A stretch of DNA of 64,000 nt from Lysobacter sp. Its GTDB lineage: Bacteria > Pseudomonadota > Gammaproteobacteria > Xanthomonadales > Xanthomonadaceae. Positions 1 to 8,382 of this stretch are shown in pieces. The notes under the pieces are model-generated. The model saw only the letters and a program-made list of their open reading frames with translations. It had not been told where the DNA came from and did not search any database. Where the stretch lies: assembly GCA_027306995.1 (NCBI GenBank), contig DAHUXS010000013.1, positions 451,803 through 515,802 of the forward strand, written 5' to 3'. The position numbers and the translations under genes are program-made. Numbering within the stretch: the stretch's first letter is position 1; each line of letters begins with the position of its first letter.

Positions 1-1
1 A

Positions 2-3000
2 GGGGCTGCTGCCTACGACATCAACTCGATCGCGATCGGCACGAATGCGATCACGTCTGGTGGGAGTTCCTCTATCGCGATGGGCAGCGGAGCGACGGCA
101 GGCGGGCTGGAGTCGATCAGTATCGGCACCTCCAATGTGGTCATCGGTGATCGTTCCGGGGCTTTCGGTAACAACAACACAACCGGCGATACCAATTTGT
201 ACACCGGCGGTGCCGGGTCGTATGCGGTCGGCAACGACAACACGCTCGTGGCCAACAATGCCTTTGTGGTGGGCAACAACGTGACCGTTCCCACCGGCCT
301 GGACGGCGTGGTGGTGCTGGGCAACAACTCGACGGTGGCAGCTGCAACGCCGACACCGACCGGCACCATCAACGGCAAGACCTATACCTATGCCGGCGGC
401 GCTCCGGCTGCGGGCGATGTGGTCAGTGTGGGTGCGGCAGGTGCCGAACGCCAGATCCAGAATGTCGCGGCTGGTCAGGTCAGTGCCACGTCGACCGATG
501 CCATCAACGGTTCGCAGTTGTACGCAACCAACCAGGCGATCGCGGCAGGGCAGACGCATTACTACAGCGTCAACGACAACGGCACGCAGCAAGCCAACTA
601 CAACAACAATGGCGCGACCGGCGTCAATGCGTTGGCGGCGGGCACGGGCGCGGTGGCGAGCGGCGACGGCAACGTGGCCATCGGCAACAAAGCCGTCGCG
701 GACTCTGCCAGCACGGCGTTCTTCGGCAATGCATCGGTTGCGGTGGGCAACAATTCGCATTCCACCGGCGTGCGTAGCGTGGCCCTGGGCAATGGCGCGA
801 CCGCTGCGGGGACGGGCGATGTCTATGTCGGCGACAGTGCCGGCGTCGGCGGCGCGACGACCAATTTCAACAATACCGCCGTCGGCCTCAATGCCGGCCA
901 GAACGTTGCAGGCAGCGACAACCAGGCCTTCGGCGCCAACTCGGGCCAGAACGTTACCGGCGTCAACAACTTCGGCGGCGGCGTGAACGCCGGAAACAAC
1001 GTGACCGGCGGCAACAACACGGCGCTGGGTTCAAACGCGGCCATGAACGTCACTGGCAACAACAACACGGGAATTGGTGGACTCGCCGGGTCCAGTGTTG
1101 TCGGTACCGCCAACCTTGCGCTGGGAACCGCTGCCGGTGTTGCAGTGGCGGGCAATGCCAATATTTCCGTCGGCACCGGAGCGAATGTCGGGGCCGCGGC
1201 TGACAATTCGGTCAGTATCGGCACGGCATCCCGTGCGGCGGCCAACAATGCCGTCGCCATTGGCAGTGGTACCGTCGATCTGACGACCGGCACCGTGACC
1301 ACGCCCGGGGCGAATGCCACCTTGGCAGATAGCGTGGCCCTGGGCAGCCGTTCGGTGGCCAATACGGCGGCAGGGATTGTCGGCTACGTGCCACCGGGCG
1401 CGGCTGCAGCGCAAACCAGCGCCATCAATGCCACCACGAGCACCTTAGCTGCAGTCAGCGTGGGTGATGCGGCCAACGGCAAGTTCCGCCAGATCACTGG
1501 CGTTGCCGCCGGCACGGCGGACAGCGATGCGGTGAACGTGTCGCAGTTGAAGGCGGTTTCCAACGCTGCCGCCGCGGGTGCGGTGCATTACTACAGCGTC
1601 AACGATGGCGGCGTGGTGAAGGGTAATTACAACAATGATGGTGCAACGGGCCTCAATGCCGTGGCTGCCGGAGCGAATGCAACCGCGGTAGGGGCCCAGA
1701 GTGTCGCCATCGGCGATGGGGCCGGAGCCAATGGCAACCAAGTGGTCAGCATTGGCGTGAATGCCGGTCAAGGCGCTTCGGGGCCATTCAATGTGGCCAT
1801 CGGTGAAAATGCCGGCATCAATGCGTCCGGCAGCAGCAATACCGGCATTGGCGATGCCACGGGACAGAATGTCACCGGTAATTTCAATGCTGCATTCGGC
1901 ACCAGTTCGGGTTCGAATACGCAAGGCGACTACAACACGTCGGCTGGTTACAACGCCGGCAATCAAACGGTGGGCAGCGCCAATTCCGCCTTCGGCATGT
2001 TTGCCGGCCTTCAAACCGCCGGCAACAACAATGTTGCCCTCGGCTCGTTGGCTGGCGTCCAAGTGACCCATAACGATACGGTGAGCATCGGCTCAAATTC
2101 CGTGGCCAATGCACAGGACGGCGACGTGGCGTTGGGCAGCGGATCGACGACGTCGACTGTGGTCGCGACGCCGAGCGGCACCATCAATGGCGTGACCTAC
2201 AACTACGCCGGCATCAATCCGACCAGCACGGTCAGCGTGGGGGCCGCCGGTGCCGAACGCACGATCACCAACGTCGCGGCAGGCCAGGTTACGGCGACCT
2301 CGACCGATGCCATCAATGGTTCGCAGCTGTACGCGACCAACCAGGCGATTACCACTCTGGCGGCCGGGCAGACGCACTACTACAGCGTCAACGACAATGG
2401 GACGCAGCAAGCCAACTACAACAACGATGGCGCGACTGGAGCGAATGCTTTGGCTGCCGGCGCGGGGGCTGCTGCTGCGGGAGACAATGCGGTAGCCGTT
2501 GGCTTGAATGCGAATGCTTCGGCGCAAAATGCCAATGCGCTTGGCAATGGCGCGCTGGCTTCCGCGGTTGATGCCACTGCAATCGGAACCAAGAGCCAAG
2601 CCACGGGCGAGAAGTCGGTTGCGATCGGTCAGAACAGCCAGGCGACCAATCTGAGCAGCACCGCAATTGGTCAGGACAGCCAGGCGACTGCGGATTATTC
2701 GCTTGCGATCGGCACCAACAGTCTTGCCACGCAAACATCGGCAACGGCGGTGGGTCAGAATAGCCAGGCAACCGGTCAATTTTCCGCTGCGTTCGGCAAT
2801 TCCAGTGTGGCCAGTAATTTTGCGACGACCGCGATTGGCCAAAATGCACAGGCGACCGATCAATTCGCGACTGCTATCGGCAATAGCGCGAGCGCCGCTG
2901 CATTGGGCGGCACAGCGCTCGGTGCAAATGCTTCGGTAAGTGGTGTGCGTGGCACGGCCACCGGCGCCGATGCGCTTGCGATCGGCGCCAACAGCACGGC

Positions 3001-4753
3001 GCTGGGACAAGGGGCCACGGCAAACAATGCGTTTGACGTCGCGCTGGGCTCCGGATCGACAACGAGCGCGCCTGTTCCTACGGCGTCTGGTGTCATCAAC
3101 GGCGTGACCTACAACTATGCCGGCACCAATCCGACCAGCGTGGTCTCGGTCGGGGCCGTCGGCAGCGAACGCCAGATCCAGAACGTCGCGGCAGGCCAGG
3201 TCACGGCGACCAGCACCGACGCCATCAACGGCTCGCAGCTATACGCGACCAACCAGGCGATCACCAACGTGGTGGCCATCGCCAACGCGGGTTGGAACAT
3301 CAGTGCGCAGGGTGCCAACCTCACCAATGTAGGCCCGACCAGCACGACCGGCGCCAAGGTCGACCTGAACAATGCCGACGGCAACATCAAGGTCACCAAG
3401 AGCACCACCAGCAACGATGTCACCTTCGATCTCAATCCGGATCTGAAGGTCACCAGCGTCACCACCGGCAACACGGTGATGAACACCAATGGCCTGACCA
3501 TCCTGGGTGGCCCCAGCATCACCAACCTCGGCATCAACGCCGGCAACATGGTGATCACCAATGTCGCGCCGGGCGTGAACCCGACCGATGCGGTGAACGT
3601 GAGCCAGTTGACGACGGCGATCGGCGGGGTGGGATTGAACTTCTCGGGCAACGCCGGCGCGCCGGTGACGCGCACCAATGGCCAGACCTTGGCGATTCAG
3701 GGCGATGCCACCACCGCAGGCACCTATAGCGGCGGCAACATCAAGACGGTCACCGATCCGACGACGGGCGCGGTGAACATCCAGATGGCGGATTCGCCGA
3801 AGTTCGGCAACGTGACCATCAACGACGGCGGCAGCGGCAAGATCACGGGCGTCACAGCGGGCGATGTCTCGGCGACGAGCACCGATGCGGTCAACGGTTC
3901 GCAGCTGTACCAGATCAGTCAGCTCGCGAGCGCGGGCTGGAACGTGACCACTGCCGCGACCGGTACCGGCACCGTCAGCGGAACGACGGTGGCGAATGTC
4001 GCACCCGGTGCAACGCAGACGGTGACCGCGGGCAACAACATCGCGATCACCCAGAACGGCGCCAACCTGACCATCGCCACCAATCCCGATCTGGTGTCGA
4101 ACAGCCTGACGACCGGCAACACCGTGACCAACAACAACGGCGTCACCGTGAGCGGCGGCCCGAACGGAACGGTGGCGCTGGCCAATACCGGGCTGAACAA
4201 CGGTGGCAACACCATCACCAACGTCGCGGCGGGCGTGAATGGCACCGATGCCGTGAACGTCGATCAGTTGAAGGGCGTGACTTCCGGCGGCGTGCAGTAC
4301 GACAAGAACGCCAATGGCAGCACGAACTACAACAGCGTGACGCTGAATCCGGGTGGCAGTGGTACGACCATCATCCACAACGTGGGTGCGGGCACTGCCC
4401 CGACCGATGCAGTGAATGTCGGTCAGCTGCAGAGTGGTTTGAGCCAGACGCTGACGCAGGCGAACAGCTACACCGATGCGCGCGTCAATGCCCTGCAAGG
4501 CGACGTGTGGGCGATGCAGCGCGGCTATCGTGGCGCAGCGGCTTCCGCGATGGCGGCGGCGGGTTTGCCGCAGGCCTATTTGCCGGGCAAGAGCATGTTG
4601 TCGGGCGCGGTAGGCGGCTACCAGGGCCAGTACGGCATGGCTGTCGGCTTGTCCGCCATCTCCGACAACGGTCGCTGGGTCTACAAGGCGCAGTTGAGCG
4701 GCAACACCCAACACGACTGGGGCTTCTCGGTCGGCGCCGGCATCCAGTGGTAA
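2..4753 (+). CDS. YadA-type trimeric autotransporter adhesin (5'-truncated by window edge)
   Basis: Surface adhesin of the type Vc secretion family. The frame is open from base 2 without a stop; the first in-window ATG is at 80, so the true start lies upstream. The protein is Gly/Ala/Asn/Thr-rich with many head repeats of the pattern S-V-A-I-G-x-x-A, typical of the YadA left-handed beta-roll. Neck/stalk motifs of the form DAINGSQLYATNQAI occur near 500-540, 2305-2350 and 3215-3260, with shorter variants (DAVNVSQL, DAVNGSQLY) near 1525, 3590, 3885 and 4250. The last 100 residues (from 4451) form a coiled segment plus the four-strand YadA anchor, ending in an aromatic Trp as outer-membrane anchors do. 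A TpgA-like lipoprotein follows 14 bp later. Subunits should trimerise in the outer membrane; the ligand cannot be inferred. Confidence 0.95.
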   Translation, partial: GAAAYDINSIAIGTNAITSGGSSSIAMGSGATAGGLESISIGTSNVVIGDRSGAFGNNNTTGDTNLYTGGAGSYAVGNDNTLVANNAFVVGNNVTVPTGLDGVVVLGNNSTVAAATPTPTGTINGKTYTYAGGAPAAGDVVSVGAAGAERQIQNVAAGQVSATSTDAINGSQLYATNQAIAAGQTHYYSVNDNGTQQANYNNNGATGVNALAAGTGAVASGDGNVAIGNKAVADSASTAFFGNASVAVGNNSHSTGVRSVALGNGATAAGTGDVYVGDSAGVGGATTNFNNTAVGLNAGQNVAGSDNQAFGANSGQNVTGVNNFGGGVNAGNNVTGGNNTALGSNAAMNVTGNNNTGIGGLAGSSVVGTANLALGTAAGVAVAGNANISVGTGANVGAAADNSVSIGTASRAAANNAVAIGSGTVDLTTGTVTTPGANATLADSVALGSRSVANTAAGIVGYVPPGAAAAQTSAINATTSTLAAVSVGDAANGKFRQITGVAAGTADSDAVNVSQLKAVSNAAAAGAVHYYSVNDGGVVKGNYNNDGATGLNAVAAGANATAVGAQSVAIGDGAGANGNQVVSIGVNAGQGASGPFNVAIGENAGINASGSSNTGIGDATGQNVTGNFNAAFGTSSGSNTQGDYNTSAGYNAGNQTVGSANSAFGMFAGLQTAGNNNVALGSLAGVQVTHNDTVSIGSNSVANAQDGDVALGSGSTTSTVVATPSGTINGVTYNYAGINPTSTVSVGAAGAERTITNVAAGQVTATSTDAINGSQLYATNQAITTLAAGQTHYYSVNDNGTQQANYNNDGATGANALAAGAGAAAAGDNAVAVGLNANASAQNANALGNGALASAVDATAIGTKSQATGEKSVAIGQNSQATNLSSTAIGQDSQATADYSLAIGTNSLATQTSATAVGQNSQATGQFSAAFGNSSVASNFATTAIGQNAQATDQFATAIGNSASAAALGGTALGANASVSGVRGTATGADALAIGANSTALGQGATANNAFDVALGSGSTTSAPVPTASGVINGVTYNYAGTNPTSVVSVGAVGSERQIQNVAAGQVTATSTDAINGSQLYATNQAITNVVAIANAGWNISAQGANLTNVGPTSTTGAKVDLNNADGNIKVTKSTTSNDVTFDLNPDLKVTSVTTGNTVMNTNGLTILGGPSITNLGINAGNMVITNVAPGVNPTDAVNVSQLTTAIGGVGLNFSGNAGAPVTRTNGQTLAIQGDATTAGTYSGGNIKTVTDPTTGAVNIQMADSPKFGNVTINDGGSGKITGVTAGDVSATSTDAVNGSQLYQISQLASAGWNVTTAATGTGTVSGTTVANVAPGATQTVTAGNNIAITQNGANLTIATNPDLVSNSLTTGNTVTNNNGVTVSGGPNGTVALANTGLNNGGNTITNVAAGVNGTDAVNVDQLKGVTSGGVQYDKNANGSTNYNSVTLNPGGSGTTIIHNVGAGTAPTDAVNVGQLQSGLSQTLTQANSYTDARVNALQGDVWAMQRGYRGAAASAMAAAGLPQAYLPGKSMLSGAVGGYQGQYGMAVGLSAISDNGRWVYKAQLSGNTQHDWGFSVGAGIQW

Positions 4754-4767
4754 TGGGGAAGACAAAG

Positions 4768-5595
4768 ATGAAAAAGACACAGGCACTCAAGATCGTTGCG
4801 GTGGTGGCGACGCTGTTCGCGCTCACCAGTTGCGGCACCTACACCGTCAGCAAGGATGTTTCGTCGGAAGGCAAGGCGGGAGAAGTGATCTTCCCGGGCC
4901 TGGACAGCATCGTGATGAAGGAAGGCACCTTCCCCAATCGCGCCAACCTGCGTTCGATCGGTTCCGGCATGACCAAGGATCAGCTGTACGACTTGCTCGG
5001 TCGTCCGCATTTCCGCGAAGCCTTCCATGCCCACGAATGGGATTACCTGTTCAACTTCCGCCAGCCCGATGGCGGCGTGGTGCGCTGCCAGTACAAGGTG
5101 TTGTTCGACAAGGATTACCTGGGCCAGAGTTTCTTCTGGTCACCGGCGAGTTGCGTCGATCAGCTAATCATGGAGAAACCGGTTGCTGCAACGGCCACGC
5201 CGGCGAAGGCGCCGACCATTCACCGCATCAATCTTGATGCCGATGCGTTGTTTGCGTTCGACAAGTACAGCCGCGGCGACATTCTGCCGGGCGGGCGCGA
5301 GAAGGTGGACGCGCTGGCCAGGCAATTGACCTCCAAGGTGCTCCTGATCCAGGTGGTCGGTCATACCGATCGCCTGGGCAGCGAAATCTACAACGCGATC
5401 CTGTCGCAACGCCGCGCCGAAACGATCCGGAGCCTCCTGATCGAAGACGGCGTGAATGCCGACGTCATCAGCGCCATCGGCTTGGGCGAGGCGCGTCCGG
5501 TCAAGGAATGTTCCGACAGCCTTGCCCGTCCGGAGCTGGTCCGTTGCCTGCAACCCAACCGTCGCGTTGAGGTTGCCGTATCGACAATGGAATGA
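4768..5595 (+). CDS. TpgA-like lipoprotein: BamE/SmpA-like domain plus OmpA C-terminal domain
   Basis: 275 residues. The start at 4768 follows a GGGGAAG ribosome site; an in-frame ATG at 4753 overlaps the adhesin stop and is less likely. The N-terminus is a lipoprotein signal with lipobox L-T-S-C. Residues about 35-125 resemble the SmpA/OmlA (BamE) fold (NLRSIGSGMTKDQLYDLLGRPHF...), and residues about 150-270 are an OmpA-type peptidoglycan-binding domain (VVGHTD...LSQRRAETI...NRRVEV). This two-domain layout directly downstream of a trimeric autotransporter matches TpgA of Acinetobacter, which helps anchor the adhesin AtaA and links it to peptidoglycan. The same role is inferred from architecture and operon position. 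Confidence 0.88.
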   Translation: MKKTQALKIVAVVATLFALTSCGTYTVSKDVSSEGKAGEVIFPGLDSIVMKEGTFPNRANLRSIGSGMTKDQLYDLLGRPHFREAFHAHEWDYLFNFRQPDGGVVRCQYKVLFDKDYLGQSFFWSPASCVDQLIMEKPVAATATPAKAPTIHRINLDADALFAFDKYSRGDILPGGREKVDALARQLTSKVLLIQVVGHTDRLGSEIYNAILSQRRAETIRSLLIEDGVNADVISAIGLGEARPVKECSDSLARPELVRCLQPNRRVEVAVSTME

Positions 5596-5599
5596 GTGC

Positions 5600-6085
5600 A
5601 TGAAGAAGTTCTCTATCGCAATTCTCATCGCAGCGGGGTTCGTCGGAATGGCAGATGCACAACAATCGAAGCCGATGCCGCAGTCGCAACAGGCGGCTCC
5701 GGCGCATGCGCCGGCCGCTGCCGCGTCGATTCACCCCGGCGTGTTGTATGACGCCGGATTGAAGTTCGCGCAGATGATCGACGCCGGGCAGGCGGCAACG
5801 CTCTGGGATAACGGTTCGACCCTGATCAAGCGCACGGTCAAGCGGGACGACTTCGTGGCGACGGTCGCCAAGGCGCGAACCGCGGTGGGTCCTTTGTCCG
5901 CGCGCAGCTGGCGGGCAATCCAGCATCAGTACAGCAATGGCGCCCAGTCGCAGATTCCGGCAGGCGAATATGCCTCCGTCAATTTCGCGATCGTCGCCGG
6001 CGGCAAGCCGGCAAACGAGGCGGTGACATTCCGCCACGACGAGGATGGCGCCTGGCGTTTCGTGGGCTATGTCGTCCAGCGCTGA
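5600..6085 (+). CDS. Small secreted DUF4019-like protein
   Basis: 161 residues, starting 4 bp after the TpgA-like gene and so probably in its operon. It has a Sec signal peptide (MKKFSIAILIAAGFVGMADA), an Ala/Pro/Gln-rich linker to about residue 45, then a compact domain with W-D-N, SARSWRAI and a C-terminal F-R-H-D-E-D-G-x-W-R-F-V-G-Y motif resembling DUF4019 proteins. Likely periplasmic. Function is unknown; position suggests a link to the adhesin, but an independent role is possible. Confidence 0.75.
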   Translation: MKKFSIAILIAAGFVGMADAQQSKPMPQSQQAAPAHAPAAAASIHPGVLYDAGLKFAQMIDAGQAATLWDNGSTLIKRTVKRDDFVATVAKARTAVGPLSARSWRAIQHQYSNGAQSQIPAGEYASVNFAIVAGGKPANEAVTFRHDEDGAWRFVGYVVQR

Positions 6086-6103
6086 TGTGCTGGGCGGGGT
6101 GCT

Positions 6104-6670
6104 TTATTCGAACAGCCATTCCAGCATGCGTTTCGTCACCTTGGGCGTCCAGGGCGTGCCATCGGTACGACCATAGAGCAGGGAGCCTTTCATCGCGCAT
6201 AGCAGGAGGCGCGCACCCTCTTCCGCGGGGACGCTCAGGTGTTTCCCGTGGTGCTTGGCGTGGCCGCGCAGGAGTTCAGTTACGGTCGCGACTTCGCGTT
6301 GTGACAGCGCCTTGAGTCGCGCCTGCATCACGGCGGGCAACACGTTGAACTCCGCCTGCATGGAGGACAGCGGACAGATCTTGTCCTCCCAGGGTCGGCT
6401 CGCCATGTGCTCCATCAGCGGGATAAGGGCGGCATCGCCGAATTGTTCGACGCATGCCTGCGTCAAGGTTTGCTGGCTGGCCCCGATCACATCCAGCACC
6501 GCCAAGCCCAGGTCTTCTTTCGCCGGGAAGTGGTAGTGGATCGCGGCCTTGGTCAAACCGGGCGTGACCAGATCGGCATAACTGAAGCTGTCATAGCCCT
6601 GTCGCGCAACCAATTCGGTTGCACGCTGAACAAGTTCAGTTTTTCGATCGGAATGTTCTTTCGTTTTCAT
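6104..6670 (-). CDS. TetR/AcrR family transcriptional repressor
   Basis: 188 residues. The N-terminal helix-turn-helix is of TetR type (ATELVARQGYDSFSYADLV... then KAAIHYHFPAKEDL), followed by an all-helical ligand domain. It is divergent from a glutathione S-transferase-like gene, with a perfect 7-2-7 inverted repeat in the shared 82-bp interval. The simplest reading is autorepression together with repression of the GST/YCII pair, released by an unknown electrophile or other small molecule. Its 3' end converges on the DUF4019 gene with an 18-bp gap. Confidence 0.9.
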   Translation of the reverse strand: MKTKEHSDRKTELVQRATELVARQGYDSFSYADLVTPGLTKAAIHYHFPAKEDLGLAVLDVIGASQQTLTQACVEQFGDAALIPLMEHMASRPWEDKICPLSSMQAEFNVLPAVMQARLKALSQREVATVTELLRGHAKHHGKHLSVPAEEGARLLLCAMKGSLLYGRTDGTPWTPKVTKRMLEWLFE

Positions 6671-6680
6671 GCGCTAAATA

Positions 6681-6710
6681 TTGACTTACCAGTTGGTAAG
6701 TTGTTAGGTT
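6681..6710 (+). promoter_or_regulatory. TetR operator overlapping the GST promoter
   Basis: Perfect inverted repeat CTTACCA-GT-TGGTAAG at 6685-6700. It overlaps a TTGACT -35-like hexamer (6681-6686), with a weak -10-like TTAGGT/TAGGTT 17-18 bp downstream (6704-6710). Placement between divergent tetR and GST genes makes it the expected repressor site. The symmetry is read directly; binding is inferred. Confidence 0.75.
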
Positions 6711-6752
6711 CGTTCGAAGGGACACGAACCTGCTTGTCACGGAAATTCTGCG

Positions 6753-7397
6753 ATGAATCTGACGCTGCACTATGCCATTCCCTCCACCTATTCACAAAAA
6801 GTGCTGCTGGCTTTTTACGAGAAGGGGATTGCGTTCACGCCGGCATTGGTCAACCCATTCGATCCCGAGCAGATCGCGGCATATCGCAAGCTGTACCCCC
6901 TCGGGAAGATCCCGTTGCTGACAGGCGATGACCTGTTCATTCCCGAATCGACGATCATCATCGAGTTTCTCGAAAACGAATTTCCGGACTGGGGGACGAA
7001 ACTGATCCCCGACGACAAGACGGCTGCACGGCGTGTCCGCTTCAAGGATCGTATCCACGATCTCTATCTCAACAATCCGATTTCGACGATCTTCTTCGAC
7101 TCGCTGAGGCCCCCGGAGAAACGCAATCCCGATGCGGTCGCCAAGGCGCACGAGACGCTGGATATCGTCTACGGCTTCATGGATGCGTTCTATGGCAACA
7201 ACCCGGATGCGGGCGGCCGCGAATTCAACATGTCCGATTGCGCGGCGTTCCCGCCATTGTTCTATGCGCAAAAGCTCCATCCGTTCAGTGAACGCAAGAA
7301 CATCCAGGCCTATTTCGACCGGGTGATGGAACGCCCCAGCGTTCAGAAATTGCTGAAGGACGTCTTGCCGGCGATCGAACGCTTCAACAACAAGTAA
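6753..7397 (+). CDS. Glutathione S-transferase family protein
   Basis: 214 residues. The N-terminal thioredoxin-like half (LHYAIPSTYSQKVLLAFYEKGI...PLGKIPLLTGDDLFIPESTIIIEFLE) carries the cis-Pro and the E-S glutathione-contact motif; an all-helical C-terminal half follows. Normal GST length. The usual N-terminal catalytic Ser/Cys region is S-T-Y-S, so Ser is a candidate. Likely cytosolic conjugation or detoxification under the adjacent TetR repressor. The YCII gene follows after 23 bp. Confidence 0.88.
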   Translation: MNLTLHYAIPSTYSQKVLLAFYEKGIAFTPALVNPFDPEQIAAYRKLYPLGKIPLLTGDDLFIPESTIIIEFLENEFPDWGTKLIPDDKTAARRVRFKDRIHDLYLNNPISTIFFDSLRPPEKRNPDAVAKAHETLDIVYGFMDAFYGNNPDAGGREFNMSDCAAFPPLFYAQKLHPFSERKNIQAYFDRVMERPSVQKLLKDVLPAIERFNNK

Positions 7398-7420
7398 CCC
7401 ATATCAGGACGAGTATCGAC

Positions 7421-7732
7421 ATGAACAAATACATTTTTCTCTACAGCGGCGGTCCGGGCATGCCCAAGGACCCGGTCGAAGCCAAAGCCGGAATGGACGC
7501 GTGGATGGCCTACTACGGCAAGATTCAAGCCTCTCTGGCCGATGGCGGTGCGCCTCTTGTTCCCGGCGGAGAGCTGTTGGGCGGTGCGAGCGCTTCGGGC
7601 GTCACCGGGTTCACCATCGTGCATGCCGAAGACATGGCGAAAGCGCTCGCGCTGACGGAGGGGCATCCGTATCTCACGCGCGGCGGGCACATCGAAGTAC
7701 GCGAGTGCGTCGATGTTTCGACGATGAAGTAA
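7421..7732 (+). CDS. YCII-related domain protein
   Basis: 103 residues with a CAGGACGAG ribosome site just upstream. It resembles the YCII/DGPF family (ferredoxin-like alpha-beta fold): KYIFLYSGGPGMP at the start, GGELL...SGVTGFTIVHAEDMAKAL in the middle and a PYLTRGGHIEVRE end. Such proteins often sit beside ECF sigma factors or detoxification genes; here the operon partner is a GST. Enzymatic activity is not established for this subfamily. Confidence 0.8.
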   Translation: MNKYIFLYSGGPGMPKDPVEAKAGMDAWMAYYGKIQASLADGGAPLVPGGELLGGASASGVTGFTIVHAEDMAKALALTEGHPYLTRGGHIEVRECVDVSTMK

Positions 7733-7773
7733 ACCGAGGAAGCGATTCTCCGAGGCGCAAAAAGGGGCTGGAT

Positions 7774-7962
7774 ATGGATTCGATAAATTCGCTTGGGCTT
7801 CCCCGGGACGACGGGGAATGCATCGAGCGGACGTTCAAAACCGAATTGGGGGAAATACAGCTTTTCGTGTCGGCGACGAATGCGATGGACAGGAAAACGT
7901 TGGACATGCTCTGCAAGATCGGCATCCGTGCGGCATTGAGCGGGTTGTTGAAGGACGCCTAG
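7774..7962 (+). CDS. Small protein A, paralogue of the gene at 8383 (unknown function)
   Basis: 62 residues, starting after an AAAGGGG ribosome site. No family recognised. Its core F-K-T-E-L-G-E-I-Q-L...N-A-M-D-R-K-T-L-x-x-L-C-K-I-G aligns without gaps to the protein at 8383-8592, with 21 identical positions of 44 counted by eye. It has no signal peptide or membrane segment and looks like a short beta-hairpin followed by an amphipathic helix. The conserved LCKIG block and strong ribosome site support real translation. Confidence 0.7.
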   Translation: MDSINSLGLPRDDGECIERTFKTELGEIQLFVSATNAMDRKTLDMLCKIGIRAALSGLLKDA

Positions 7963-7998
7963 AGGGCCGGGAAGGGCGCTGGAGAAGCATGCCCTGGC

Positions 7999-8019
7999 AT
8001 GTTCGCAAATCGCGAACAT
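7999..8019. promoter_or_regulatory. Palindrome ATGTTCGC-N5-GCGAACAT (site 1)
   Basis: Perfect 8-bp arms around AAATC, starting 36 bp after the stop of small gene A. The same core recurs at 8290-8308 with the same 5-bp spacer, which argues for a dimeric DNA-binding protein rather than chance. The regulator is not identified. Confidence 0.6.
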
Positions 8020-8115
8020 CGAGTTTCCGAAAATGGTCTTTCAGGAAGCTGACTCTGCTTCAGAATCACACTTCGGCAGCGGGTTCCAACGGATGGAGCT
8101 TGTCTGCCACAAATT

Positions 8116-8274
8116 CCAGATGCAGCCCTCATGGGCGCAAGTCCGGTGAATGCGGGGAGTCTCCCCGCACGATCTGGCGGGTTCGTCTCCCTCCCATACA
8201 GACGAATCTCTGATCGCTGTCCTCGGCGATCCTGATCAGGGGAGAGGTGTGAGCCTCTCCCCTGATCTTTTTTT
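8116..8274 (+). ncRNA. Candidate structured non-coding RNA ending in an intrinsic terminator
   Basis: Consecutive stems: CCAGA/TCTGG (8116-8120 with 8173-8177) encloses GCCC-TCAT-GGGC (8125-8136) and TGCGGGGA-GTC-TCCCCGCA (8151-8169). Next come TTCGTCT/AGACGAA (8182-8206), GATCGC/GCGATC (8212-8231) and a 14-bp terminator stem. A branched fold directly before a strong terminator suggests a small RNA or an attenuated leader. No convincing promoter or known family was found, so the 5' end is approximate. Confidence 0.5.
8234..8274 (+). terminator. Strong Rho-independent terminator
   Basis: A perfect 14-bp stem (8234-8247 with 8254-8267), a 6-nt loop and a T tract at 8268-8274. It lies 270 bp beyond the stop of small gene A, too far to be just that gene's terminator, so it probably ends a separate transcript. 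Confidence 0.85.
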
Positions 8275-8289
8275 GATGTCTATTCAGGG

Positions 8290-8321
8290 TGTTCGCAAAA
8301 CGCGAACATGATGTTCGCGAA
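8290..8321. promoter_or_regulatory. Palindrome TGTTCGC-N5-GCGAACA (site 2) plus extra half-site
   Basis: Perfect 7-bp arms at 8290-8308 with spacer AAAAC, followed by TTCGCGAA at 8314-8321. It lies 62-93 bp before the start of small gene B, in the expected promoter region, and matches site 1 at 7999-8019. Probably an operator for a shared regulator. Confidence 0.6.
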
Positions 8322-8382
8322 TTCGGCAAATCAGTCTCGCGAAATGTCCAGACAATGCCGACATTGCATAAAGGGGGCGGCC

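Larger units (their letters stand above)
7963..8382. other. 420-bp interval between the twin small genes
   Basis: No ORF with coding character. It holds, in order, a GTTCGC palindrome (7999-8019), a run of stem-loops consistent with a structured RNA (8116-8231), a strong intrinsic terminator (8234-8274), a second GTTCGC palindrome (8290-8308) and a further TTCGCGAA half-site (8314-8321). Each is listed separately. Confidence 0.6.

Noticed and set aside
430..3260. Possible CRISPR-like repeats
   Set aside because: Repeats are in-frame protein modules of an adhesin, with irregular spacing and no cas genes.
3239..4786. 515-codon minus-strand ORF opposite the adhesin gene
   Set aside because: Low-complexity His/Arg/Asp-rich translation created by the GC-rich Asn/Gly/Thr codons of the adhesin; no domain or ribosome site.
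8121..8177. Possible cobalamin riboswitch (CCGGTGAAT resembles the GGTG-A core)
   Set aside because: The conserved B12 box and surrounding core positions are missing and neighbouring genes have no link to cobalamin.
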